This document shows, in pieces, positions 24,776 through 37,900 of a stretch of DNA of 64,000 bases (positions are counted from its first letter, which is position 1; every line of letters starts with the position of its first letter). The stretch is from Diadema setosum (taxonomy: Eukaryota; Echinodermata; Echinoidea; Diadematoida; Diadematidae), in assembly GCA_033980235.1 (NCBI GenBank), contig CM067062.1, positions 16,023,801 to 16,087,800 of the forward strand, in the 5' to 3' direction. The notes under the pieces are model-generated. The model had not been told where the DNA came from. It saw only the letters and a list, made by a program, of their open reading frames with translations, and did not search any database. The translations under genes and the position numbers were made by a program.

Positions 24776-27128
24776 GATGTACGAAATTCAACGTCAAGGA
24801 ATAGAGATTAGATAAAAGACTATACATAAACACGTCTCTGCTACAATACACAAGGTCTGACGTGACGCCATCAGTACAAGTCTCACCACGGGGAAGAAAT
24901 GCCACATATACATTTGATTCATAAGCCTTGTAGGTTCATTTGTCTTACGCTATTCCACAAACTGGCTATGTGTAAACGTTTTAGTAGTCTTTCATTCAGA
25001 CGTTCAATACATATGCTACACTTTTATTACTCAGACAGACAGAAATAGTACGGAAACAAAAACGATTATAAAAAATGCAGGGGAAAATTGCAGTAATTTA
25101 TTGATCACACAAGGGTAAATTTAAATGCAATGTTACATTGTAGACACGTGTATCTTTGAGTACATGTCCTCTAGGGTGACATAACACGGCTTTGGCAAGA
25201 TGGTTTACTCAAACAAAAAGTTTTCAAACACATCTGGTCCTTGTGCACAAGGGGTAAGCTCTACAGCAAATTGCGTTTTTTTCCTGAAAGCTCAAACCGG
25301 TAAATTAGCAATCTTGCAAGGGTTTTCTTAACAGGAAAAAGAATATCAACTGACATAAATAACTTAAATGGCTAAGTTGATATTGTACATTGCAGAGGGT
25401 AGACGGTCCACAGCTTTTGACATTTCTTAACGTACGGTGTATGTATGTTAATAGTATGGCTGTATAGGTGTTCGTTCAAAAGTGGCGGGTTTAAATTTAC
25501 ATCGGTAAATTTGTAAACCATCTCCTGTCACGTAAATCCAGAAGCAGACGCTTCAAATCGTTGAATGTACGGTGAAGATATCTATAGCTACAATTTAGCA
25601 CCCACTGAGCAGTAGTATATCTCTATACAGCGACAAACTGATTTCCATTCAATACAAATCTGATTACACAGTATTAAAGCATTATCAACTGTGACTGCAA
25701 TATTGAACAAATATGTCTATACAATATTCGATGACATAACTAGCTCATCATCAATGCTAGAGTATATAAACATGTGTCAACTGAATACAAAAACTTCTAC
25801 AAACTTCCGTACTTGCAGCACCACACGTTAACAAAAACTATCGATACAAATGCACAAGTGTGGAAGTATATGAGACACGGAGTGGACGGGTGGAGTGGTA
25901 AAGGAAATGCGTAAGAATGTAGTCCAAACTGTTGGTCACACAAATTCGCACTCTTGTCACAAAAATGTTTCATAACACACATCGCACAAAGTCCAGACAT
26001 TTTTAGTGAATCTAGTTCATCTACACTCTTCTAAGAAATAGTATCGCAGCATAGATGCTGTGTGTGTCAAATATCCCCTTCGTAATGAGAGAAATCAACA
26101 GTGTTCATAACATAGTTCGAGTTTCTGCTTTTATCATCTTCCGTCGACGTTCAGTGACGTTAGACATTTCGTCAACGTCTGTGAAGAACTTTGCGGGAGT
26201 CACATCACATTGACTAAAATGTATATACCTTTTTTTCTTTTTTCTTTTTTTTTTAATGAATCATCGATTCAGATTGGTCAAAGGTACAGTCATTAGGCTT
26301 CGTTATACTGCCCGGCAGTCAGCTAGCGGTTTTTCAAGATGCGCGTTGAGATATCTTGCGCGCGTATCTATACTTGTGCATTGTAAAAGTTCACTTAATA
26401 TAATTTCTCTCTAACCGGTAGAACGACAACTTCAATTCAATGTCTTGATTTAGCATAATATCTTAATTGGGATGCGATATATAAAACAAATATCGACTGC
26501 TTTTGATCGAGTTGCGGTTAAAACTATTTGCCCTCGGTGATTTCTCAACAGTGCAATGACCCGACACAAAGTCGAGGGGCATAGCTCTGTTGATAAGTCA
26601 CCTCTTGGCAAATAGTTTGACTATGCCCATCGAAACAGTCCATATCTATGAACCATTTCATTTCGTCTCTTGATACTACATTGTATAACACAAAGTCCAT
26701 GCTCATATTGATTTGCGATGTTTCGCGTGAGCATCGTTGCGCAATATTGCAGTATATATTTATGTGTACATGTATGTACTTATACATGCGTGTGCTTGTT
26801 TGTTTTGTTTGTGTAATATAAATCATGCGGACGGTTTCTCGGTATCGCAATTGTTCAATAATGGCCTATGGAGAACACATCTGCTCTGGCCACTTTATAT
26901 ATTTTTTATGACACATTTTAAATGAGTGATTAATTTCCGTCTCCAGTGGTACGATCTCTATATATACATTTCTCCTGGCCCCCATGCTCTCAAATGATTC
27001 TTTCCAGAATTTGAAGAATTGGAATATATGTGCCTCTGCAGTATTCTCCTCCTGTGGCTGTAATTGTTATATTCAGCAGGGACAATCCCAACCAGCCTTA
27101 CGAATCCCTTTTCCCTTAAAAAATAAAA

Positions 27129-27134
27129 TAAATA

Positions 27135-27215
<81 letters not shown>
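27129..27215. repeat. (AAT)n microsatellite
   Basis: About 25 uninterrupted AAT units bordered by AAAT units. It creates a spurious poly-isoleucine frame on the minus strand. Confidence 0.95.
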
Positions 27216-28723
27216 AATAATCACGAAGAAAAGGTGATCAACGTCGTCAGCGCATTAATTCAGGAGCATATGCTCAATCCATGAATGATAATATGAACAA
27301 ACTGTACAAGATACAGAAGAAATTTTAGACACAGTGTATTGAAAAAGAAAATAATCAAATAATTTCAATGCCACGCGTCAATCAATTGATTCAAATTGTC
27401 ACCGGTATGCCCCGTCAACCTTTAAAAAAGGAATACTATACGTATTTTTCGATATATAGTTGTATTTATTGTGACTTTCTGCTCTCCAGCTGTGTGAAAT
27501 AACATAACCACAGAACGTCACAATGATTTGAGAGAGTGTTTCTAAAAGTGATAATAGGGTGTCATATGGACTATGATTTGTATACACTTATCTGCATGCA
27601 CAGATATGACACGAAGTTAAAAAGGAAATCCAAGCACCTTCAAGGAAATCTTGGTGCACTAAATATCTAAATGTTAATCTCTCTTCAGTGTAATAACTGA
27701 GGACCTAGTAAATTAACTAGTGCAAGTCGTGACGCACCTCTGCATCGAATATTTTCCCTATTTGTATACATACTGTCAGGATTTTTTTTTTTTTTTGCGT
27801 ACATTTCTCGCTGTTCAATATTCTGTGCTGAGTAAACTGAACATTTCGTTTATCCCAGTTGAAGTCGTACTCAAATGCAAACCGAACACAAAAATTTGAT
27901 TTTACGAATGACGTTGTTCTGGGAATATTCTACTTATACTTTGGTCATTTTGTTAGGAATGCCTGAGGATGTTCTTATTGTACTTTCATCCAGTCTATGG
28001 ACGTAAAAATGGTGCTCGCATCATATTTTATAATGTTTCTTCGATCGCTTGACTATGCTCCCGGAGTTTAAAATGCCTTATCATAATATGTTCAAATTGG
28101 ACAAATAAACTTTTTCCTTTCAACCTCAACAATTAACTACGAGACAAAATGAATCACAAGGAAAGTTTTGCACTGTTTAAAAGCAATACGTATAGCCTTT
28201 AACTGATCAATGGCAGGGCAAAGCATAACAGAAAAAAAAGCTTTCTGTTTGATCAAATATATAAGAAAAAAAAAATAGAATGATAATTGAAATGTGTTGT
28301 ACTGGTCCAACAGTTACTCATATTCCATCCTTAAAATTGGACAAATGTGCAGCGAAATATTTATATACTTTGTATTCATTTTGCTTTATTTATTTTATAC
28401 TGCAGGGTACAAAAATGACAATCGCTTACTGTCAAAAAAAAAGAAGATTCTCAATCACAGGAAAAATTTCCTGTAGCTGATCCTTTCAAATCAGATAAAA
28501 TACGACACGTTTAAATGCAGTTTTTGTGCATGATCAGCAGATTAGTATACTAATAGACAGTTGCCGTCACTTTGAATATGGCGCTCAAACTAGACCTACA
28601 ATCTTTTCCCTTCCAGCACCGAAGTAAGAGAACGTGATCAACTAGAGTGATTGTCCCTGGGAGAATATTTACTCTACTGAGTAATATCTTGATGAAAATA
28701 ACGCCATTACAACATTAACATAA

Positions 28724-28817
28724 CAGGGGCGAATCCATGAATTCCGTAAAGAGGGGGCGCCTTTATAGAATTAAAGGGGAGCGCGTGCCCGTTGCGCTCC
28801 CCCTGCATCCGCCACTG
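28724..28817. mobile_element. Short MITE with CAGGGGCG ends (hAT-like)
   Basis: Left end CAGGGGCGAATCCATG and inverted right end CAGTGGCGGATGCAGGGG, both followed by G/C-rich GGGCGC-type sequence, give a 94-bp element. CAG(G/T)GGCGGAT ends are of the hAT style, but no clear 8-bp duplication was seen, so the class is tentative. Confidence 0.45.
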
Positions 28818-30465
28818 CATTTTCTAATATCTTGCCCATTACCAGTCTCTTTCTTGGTAATCTGTTACACTGTCTGTGAGCTTTGCCCTTGGCGAAATCG
28901 ACGTATAGGGCATAATCATTATCAGCAATGTGATTTATTGCAAAATTTACAGTTGAGATGGAAGGGCAACTTTTCACCGAGTGGTGGCGAATTATCCAAA
29001 CGATTTCACTGAATGGAGAGTGAGTTGTGTAGCCTGGACATTACAATTACCACCCACGTGATGTGCCGCGCGCAGAGGGCCCCGCGCGGTCCGCACTCTT
29101 GGAATGTCGAGTGCGAAACTCGTGAGAGTAATCGACTGCGACACCACGTCGACGAAGGCGCACTGTCGCTCCTCATAATATTATGATACAGATCTTCAAC
29201 GGTCCTATCTTACCATACTGATGAATAAAGTCGTTCTTGTTCATAATGACTCTGTCACGATTGACAATTTACAGCTCAAAGACAAAATCGATGCCGATGT
29301 CATGTAAGCCTTCTTTATATTCAGTGATCAGAATTCATCGATCTAGAGTAAAATGAATCCTATACCTTCAAGAATGCTGCCGTCAAGAACATTCAGATAA
29401 CATGCTGTACTTGGATAACGTCGGGGATCGACAGTCGCAACAATGTACGAAGCTTGATAATGTATGTTAAGATTATACTGTACAGATATAAGACGTGGCA
29501 CGCTTGCCCTACACGCAAAACACTGGGCTGTACCATGAGGTGCCTCTCACACGATCACTGATAACTGGAATATTGCTTTTTACACACGTGGAAGGAACAC
29601 CGTTGTCTTCTCGACATGAATGTGTACAAGTAAACAGTAGTCTTTGGTCTATATCACCAGTCGGACTCAAAACACGTCAGCATTTGAGCGTTAGTTCATT
29701 TGGGGTTTTTGGTCCGGGCAAACAAAACCAAAACAAAATATGAAATCGGGTTTCTATCACAATATACATATTGATTACGTTCATTAAAACCACACGAGTA
29801 TGTTAGGTGAGTATGTACAGGGAGAGATTCATAAGCAACTTTATTATCACGATTTACCTATACAATATTTGTTTCTTAAATCATATCAAAGTCTGAATCA
29901 ACCTTTCCGAACTAGACAAAGAGTTCTGTTCAGAATTTTCAATTTTATGCAATTAATTCAGGATAATGCATTTAATGTTGATTGCGTCTGTTTGGGAGTG
30001 TGTGTTTAATATCCAGTAGATGCCTATAGGCCTATTCACGTCACGACAAATCTTCACTCCGAGCCTACCGGAAATATATCGATATACGGCGAACAGGGAG
30101 AGAGTTTGCTGGAATATGAATGCCACAGTTCGTCTCCTCGTGGCCTGTTTTTTCTTTGTTCTTCTTTTTCTCTGTAGTTTTGATGAAAAGTTTGTTAAGA
30201 CGGTGAATAGTGAGGATGTTTATGGTAATTGCAATGTTGTTCAGAGTTTTGTCAGACTATGTACAGTAACAATCAGGCTACATGATTAAATGTCCTGACC
30301 ACTCTTTGCGCATGCGCGTGCTCTAAACATCCTTCCAATTCGATGTCGGTTCTTTTCCATATTGCTTCGTGACGCACGCGCTGTAAAGGAGTAGCAGCAG
30401 TACTGACTGCTACGTCTACTTGTATTTACAATCCACCCCTGACAGCTTGACTTCGGCTGGCCTCC
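28818..30465. other. Intergenic DNA and probable transporter 3' UTR
   Basis: No coding exon seen. On the minus strand, downstream of the transporter stop codon, possible polyadenylation signals are ATTAAA (complement at 30005-30010) and AATAAA (complement at 29840-29845), implying a 3' UTR of roughly 0.5-0.65 kb. A CpG-rich patch near 29065-29170 has no assigned role. Confidence 0.35.
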
Positions 30466-30594
30466 TCAGACAGGCGTTACTGGCTTAGCTTCAAGCACCA
30501 TTCCGTTCATTCTACTTTCCTGCTCTGCCGTGTACATGTTGTTGTCGTATCCATTGGGCCACTGTTTTTGAGTGTACAGATTCTTCATCAGACG
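30466..30594 (-). CDS. SLC6A3-like: Transporter last exon (cytoplasmic C-terminal tail)
   Basis: A pyrimidine-rich acceptor, TTCCTTCATCTTCCACAG, at about 30595-30612 opens a phase-0 exon of 42 residues, starting RLMKNLYTQ, ending EAKPVTPV and then TGA. It joins in frame to the TM12 exon that ends STPGSLTD, where DAT/SERT genes also have a final tail exon. The tail itself has no family similarity I recognise; DAT tails vary. The intron before it is 2.27 kb. Assignment rests on splice signals, phase, tail length and position. Confidence 0.7.
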   Translation of the reverse strand, partial: RLMKNLYTQKQWPNGYDNNMYTAEQESRMNGMVLEAKPVTPV

Positions 30595-33500
30595 CTGTGG
30601 AAGATGAAGGAAAACGTAGATGATAATCACGAGATGATGAAAAAACAGCACTGTCTCTATAACATAGCAACATTCGGAACTATCATGACTATACACCAAC
30701 GTTCTACGACAAGTTTCAACGAAGTGGAACATTTTCTTGTCCCTCTGAGAGAGGGTCTGCGTCTTTTCCATGATCCAACCCACATGCCTACTGTTGAGCC
30801 AACTAGAAGCAAGCTTTGTGTGTATCATACCTCTGTGTTTACAATATAATGGACATTCATTAACAATCCTAACGCTAATAATAATAATAATAGCCGGTTT
30901 TTATATAGCGCATTTCACACACTTCAGGGTTTCAATGCGCTTTACAGACTATTATTACCCCGGTCACTGGATACATTATCAACCAGCACTAACAGTGCTC
31001 ATTCTCCACTCCCTGGGGAGCATTCCAGCCAGTCGCAGCCATTTTTACAGGCGCGCACATGCTTATCAACCAACATAAGACTGATGGTTTGATGGTACTC
31101 ATGAAAGTGTCACGTAGGAATACCAAAGAGTGGGAAGGTTGGCCCCGCTCAGGTTAACTATCCAATATGAATGTAACGTTCTCTAGACTGATTCATATCC
31201 ATTCTGTATTATGACATAATAGTCCGTATACACTCAATTTCTTTAACGTATATTTATCACTATTCATTGATGATTGGATGTAGGCCCCTATGTTAAAATG
31301 TAGTTTGTGTGGAAAAATTAAGAAATGAAATGAAATATTCGAGAATTCGAGTATCGAATTGTGTAGAGATTTATCACTGATCTCTAAATGTAGGTACATG
31401 TGTACTCAAACAGCCAAAAAATCTCGACGGATGTCGACCGCTACCGATGAGCGTACACTCCGGTGCACGTTATACAATCGCTGACCGATGATTTTTCGAA
31501 TGTACCCCGGAGGGCAGCGAATGGAAATTGATTTAATCGGGCCATCCATGAATCTCTATACGCAACCGGGTCTTCAATCTAATCTTAGAGACTTTTTATG
31601 TGAACCCCCAAATGATCAAGAATGTGTACATCCATTCTTTAAACAAAATACAATTATCTCTAACTATTGCGGCTTCTTTGTTTTATTGCCCTTTTAAATA
31701 TGTTCTTATCAGAATGAGTGAGTTTCTTTAGGTAGCACGCTCCAATAGCAAACCCCACTGAAATCGTGAAATTATGATTTAATGATGCACAAACTGCTTT
31801 GTATTCATTTCTTTACACAAAAGTGAAGAATCAGTAAGCCGTGGCGCTTACCTACGACGTTTACAACAACAACAAAAAAAATGACAATAATAAAAATCGA
31901 TGAGTCTGTCGGTAACATAGTGAAAAATGGGTATAAGTCGAACAATTTTTCTTTACACTGATGAGATGAATAGTGACAAAGCAATTAAGTAATGTTTTGC
32001 GTGATTCTCTAACTGGCAATATGAACCATGGTGTTAAAAAATTATGCAGATGTCTATGGCACGCCAAATGTCGTATAAATAGAAAAAAAAGGTTGGTTTA
32101 TCGACTAATAAACTAAGTTATTTCGACGATAAACTACAAGTATTAAAGTTTATCGCTTTAAAAGGGACATTAATTGGCTTGCCTGTGGAAGCCAAATATC
32201 CCATAAAAACGAAAGACTCGGTTTATCGTAAATTCATTTTATCACGGAAAAATGAGGTTTTCCTGTCGATAAACTGAGTTTTAGCTTGATGGAACAGTTG
32301 GCTTGCCATAGATGTTAAAGGCATAATTTACCATTTGCAGATGAAACAAAAACCCAGCATTAGTGCTTTAAAATAGTTCTAAAATGTGAGTTAGGGATAG
32401 AAACAACCACTGTCAAAATTTGAGTTCGTATAATCGATGTTAAGTGTTGTTAAATACACAAAATGTGAACAATAGTTATAATAAGAATGTTTCCAGACTA
32501 AACCGTATACAGTTACGGTTTATTGAGAAAAACCCCGATATATCCTTATATTTTAGGTTTTATTGCAAATATTTCATATGGTAGGATGTTTTATGATACA
32601 ACAGACCTACACATATGCATCAAATGTGATATCTCGAACATTTTTGAAATCACTGCTCCCAAAGGTAAACTGGACCTTTAATATGGCAAGGTTTAGCTCG
32701 CTATGTGATAGAGTTCTGTGTTTACAAATGGGCAGGGCAGCGATCCCAATCGTGGGGAAAAATCGGAGGGCGTATATATTCTTTTGGCCGTTAAGTCCCG
32801 ACAGTTTTACTCACAGACTGGTCAATAGCCTGTCCATGTATAAAAGGTGTAAGAAACTCACATCAGTTAATGAGCCAGGTGTTGATACCATCTGGTAGAT
32901 GGCCGTGATCGGTATCATGGCGATGGACGTGCACGTGATCAACCAGCCCACTGCCACTGACCACTCAGGGTAGACGTATTTGTCCAGACGCAGCGATCTT
33001 TCATTCGCGAGACCGAACCCCATGATGAACTGCCAGAAGGAAATGGTAAAAACGCACATCGCATCGCAAACGTTATTGTCAACATCATCGTCGTTCTAAC
33101 CCTATCAGAAATAATAACCATCATCAGGATCATCACATTCGTCATCATCATCATTAACAAAAACACTCTGATCATTATCACTGACGTCATCATCAATGCA
33201 TTCATCATCAAAAGAAGCCACAGAGGTATGTCTTTGTGGCATGTACACGCGTACTTACCACTATCATTACTGGGCTGAGGAACATCCAGCAAAACCGCCA
33301 GTAATAGCCGGGTCTCCAGCCCAACATCTGATTGATGTCTTCTGAAATGCGTTTGGTTGGTATCGTCAGACCTGTAGCATTAGTTCATAGAGAAACGTAA
33401 TGCATGATCCCAAGGTAACTTCGAATACACCTTTTGCAGTTGAAATTGAAATCATAAGCAAACTGTTAAGACTTGTTACACACTGGACATTGATGGTATC

Positions 33501-34914
33501 GCCATGTTTTATCCCTGGTCAACTGCAGAATACATAAAATCTTGATGATTCTGTTAATGCCTTCTGCAAACCTGTAAGTATAACTGCATGTCAAACTCAA
33601 ACATATGGATACGATTAATGATGCTTTGCAGGCTTTTATCTATGCATCAACAATCAACTTCATGATATCAGATTTGCCCGTTTATACACGATAACTAGGC
33701 ACTGTAGATACTCAATCAAGATTGGCCTAAACGTCAACACATGCAAACATGTAGACGCAATTATTCGATCACACCTGTATTAAGAAGTGTAATCTACTTA
33801 CAATGTACTTGTAGATTTCATACAAGAGTCAAGCATTCAGCTATTGTATGAGCATTCTAGCCACGGGGATCGATAATCATATTATTCTATACTAAACAGT
33901 AATCATACTTTTGTGACACGCTGCTTACCATACAGCCATGCGACTCCGATTGTCTCGAATACCACAGTGAACAAAATCGCGTAGTAAGCTACACAGTTGT
34001 CAAACAGGTTCACAAGATACGTTCCACCCTGTACAACAGGAAGATTAAAACAGGCATTAAGTATATTGATAATACAATCTTGACCTATTGTAAGGGAAAA
34101 AAAATAAGGGTAAAGGCGATAGTGGAGGAGGCATTGTATAGATAATATATAATATATAATATGTATAATTATATGAATGTAATAGTGAGCTTGACGGACA
34201 AAGGAAGAGAAAAAATAACAAGAAGTAGACGCAGAGGAAAAAGAAGACGGAAAAATAACAAGACAAGGGGATGAATAAGGGAAGAGATCGCAAATACAGA
34301 AGTTTGTCTATTCAATTGTCGACTAGCAGGGAAAAATGTCAGACAATGAACTGACCTGCGAAACGAATGATAGTCCCACCAAGTAGTAGACGGCGAAAAG
34401 AATGGCGATGAACACCTCGCGATGCTTTTTAACGGCCCGCGGGAACTGATCGGACAATCCAGTCAAGATGGCTTCGGAACCTCCAAACTTGAAACAAACC
34501 AAATCCATAAACGTAATATCGAATGAGTACTCTACTCTTTTTTTTTTTTTTGTCACTAAGTTATACGACTCCTTCATACTATCATTTCATGGGTGTGGGA
34601 GTTTGTAGGGGTATTGAGCAATCCAGTCATTCTCCTGATAGGAAACAATAATCAAGGTAAAATTGGAAATCCAGCAGGTAGCCATGTACATTTCTCTTGA
34701 CAGATATCTTATAACTACACCCCCAGAAAGAATTGATAGCGATCACTTCAGCGCCTGGTTCCAACACTTCAACATAATGTATGCTATATACAACTTAGTT
34801 AATCTGTCTGATTTTTTGGGTGTACTGTATAATCATTAGCATTTGAATATAATGATTAGCATTTGAATAATTGAAAGCAGCATTAGTCCTATTCTTTGTT
34901 TATCATTATTATTG

Positions 34915-34958
<44 letters not shown>

Positions 34959-37900
34959 GATTTTGTTATTATTATTATCATTATTATTAGTAGTAGTAGT
35001 AGTAGCAGAAGTAGTAGTTTTGTCATTATTACTATTATTAGCATCAGCGCTATTGTTATTGTTATTGTTATCGCTTTTCATAGCACATCATTATCATCAT
35101 CATTATAATTGCTGCATACATGACTGTTTGAACAGGATTATTCAAGGAAATGGGGAGAGTAAAGTTTACCGAGCTGTCGAGACCAAGGGTAAGAAGCATG
35201 AGGAAGAAGAGAATTGACCAGACGTTTGACCCGGGCATGGTGGCCAGGGCTTCGGGGTACGTGACAAAGACAAGACCAGGTCCTGCAAGAAAGAAGAAAC
35301 CAACAAACAAACAAAATCGGGTTAAATTATGTTAATTTTGAAGGACCAGTCCTACTATTTGCTACCATCATCCATAATTTCTTTAATATCCATATCCTCG
35401 AGTATATAATTCCAATTAAAGGAGACCTCCGAATGACTTTCAGATTTTTACATTTGAGCAACTATAAATTAGTTATATTGAGGTCAGAGTTTCAGAATTT
35501 GTGATAATTGGGATGAAGAATAAGAATATTTTCAAAATTTAGAACAAATTGCAATGAACAAGGATGATGACATGGCAGAGTCACCATAAGAATGTATGAG
35601 TTGGGGCTCAAGGAAGCAGAACAAAAGAAGAAGGCATGCATAGATTATACACAGGTAAACTCGCAAGCAAGCGGTATTGCAATGGAATTACACTGCTACA
35701 TTTTTGAAATATGTGAACCTCCTATGTCATCATCCTTGTTCAGTGTAATTTGTTTAAGGTTTTTTAAAGTATTGTTTCTCTGCTCAAGAAACACAATAAA
35801 TTCCACAAATCTATACATGGAGTTGTCGATTTATGTACTACATGATGTGAAATTATGAAAATCGTCTGGAATGTCCCTTTAAAAGTACGGGCTTTATTCC
35901 CAAACCACTCATGACCTCACGTCACTGCCAATCATGCCTTTGAATAAACCTCGCTATTTTCCAGCTAAATTTAGCATCTCAATAAGCCCAACAGGTCGTC
36001 TCATTCACAATGATAACGGACAATTACAATCACACCGTCCGCCATACATTCCAAACATTGTGAACGCTACTGGTTCTATGGCAAGCCGAATTCTCGCTGG
36101 TTTCGGTATCTCTGAGAGTGCAAAATGATCACATTTTGAAAATTGCAAGGGTTGACAAAAATGGTCCTAATATTATAACGCATTAACCAAAATCAAAGAA
36201 GTTGGTGGCATTTTATTGGAAAAAGATTGGCCTTTCCAATAGTATGCAAAATAATGACATATTTGCAACAATATTGCTGAAATCTTAGCTGTTCCGTTCT
36301 TTCTGGACCACCCTGTATAGCGGATGGAAACGCGCGGAAAACGACAAAGTACAGTACAGACAAGGAGAAAACGTATACAACTAGAGGACAAGAGTCAGTT
36401 CACGCTACCCGTTTTTGGCGAGGGGAAAAAAAAAAAACACATTTTGCACGCACAAAGTTCTCTGGCCGCTCTGACGGAAGTCACCGAATAATAAACGTCC
36501 ATCCAAAGAATAAAAATGACATAAAACGCAATATATTGGATATCAACGGATGCCAAATATCGACATTCGTTTCTCTTGCGTTTGCCTTGTCCGGCATAGT
36601 GTGACGGGGGCATAGTGTTTCTTTACCTTCCGTTGCCACTTCGTCGACGCTCTGTCCGTTCCTGACGGCCATGTATCCCAGGACAGCGAACACCACGAAC
36701 CCAGCAAGGAAACTTGTCATGCAGTTGATGCAGCTGGTAAGCAGAGCGTCTCTGAATGGCAAGACAAAAGTTTGAAGAAAATTCCACCTCACCTCACTCT
36801 TTCCTACATTATTTCTTACTCGTTTACCATCTTGTTCAGAGCGTGCCTATGAAGAAATTCATAGCCCCCTTCACAGAATAATCATATTTTCCTGGAACTG
36901 AGCGGCAAATTATAAAGTAAGATACGTCATCATGTAACAGAAACTGGATCTAGAATTAAAGGTTCATGTATTATGCTTTAGTCGTCTTCCTCTGTGTTTA
37001 TAGGCCTATGACCGATGCATAGAAATATTCATCCTCTAAATTCCCCTCTGAATTACAATGGAACAAATCTTGACGTTAGGAAACTACTGTAATTCAATAA
37101 TGCAAGCTTTAGTGTACAATGCATATATATGCATCCACTCGCAAACGCGCAATAATATACCCTATATACATGACACGCATATTTTCAATCAAGTTTTAGT
37201 CTGCGGGTTGCACGTAAACACTTTGTAAACCAGTCAATCGCAGGGGTAGAGCTACTGCGCTCTTCTTAATTAATCCATTGCTTAAGTGGTTAAATCGTAA
37301 ATTCTACAAATGACATAATAGTATGAGACACAATATCAAATGGATCAGTGCGCGAGGCACCCCCAAGTTTTCTCGCCAATAATGCATTCTTTAATACATG
37401 AGAACATGATATCATGCTTTATTCCACTTAATCTTCCAAGACAGTGGCGGGAGAAGATAAATGCATATTCTTTCAATGCCAAAATTTGTTTACAGATTAT
37501 AATGAAGTGTAGAAAAGAATCAGGGGAAAATGTATTCTTTAATCTTAATGTTCTCAATTCACTCCTGACATTGAAGTAGGCCTACCGAATATTATACATC
37601 TAAAAAATGGCCTTTTCGCTTTTCATTTTCTAAGACTCACTTGTAAATGTTGTTGTGGAACCTGTTGTAGCTGGCAAAAGCCAGAAGCACACCGAAGCCG
37701 GGACCGAGCGAGAAGCAGATCTGGGCGGCTGCATCAACCCAAACCTAGTGGAAGGAAATGATGGAATCATAAAGAGGAGACTGGGAAGAATATTACGCAT
37801 GGAATAAGACAAATGCAGCTTTTACAGGTGTTATTTGGGGGCATTTTCCGACAGGACCGTATCACTGCTTCAAAAGCGCTTGTCGCCGAATGTTAACAGA

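Larger units (their letters stand above)
23691..28720. other. Intergenic, no gene recognised
   Basis: AT-rich DNA between the two convergent genes. Aside from the microsatellites listed separately, I see no exon with matching splice signals, no RNA gene and no clear transposon ends. Several short ORFs occur on both strands but lack recognisable similarity or codon-like composition. Confidence 0.5.

Noticed and set aside
26958..27224. 88-residue frame rich in isoleucine
   Set aside because: Translation of the AAT microsatellite.
34836..35217. Poly-Asn, poly-Ile and poly-Leu reading frames on both strands
   Set aside because: Frames through the ATT microsatellite; no splice or protein evidence beyond the real exon at 35170-35282.
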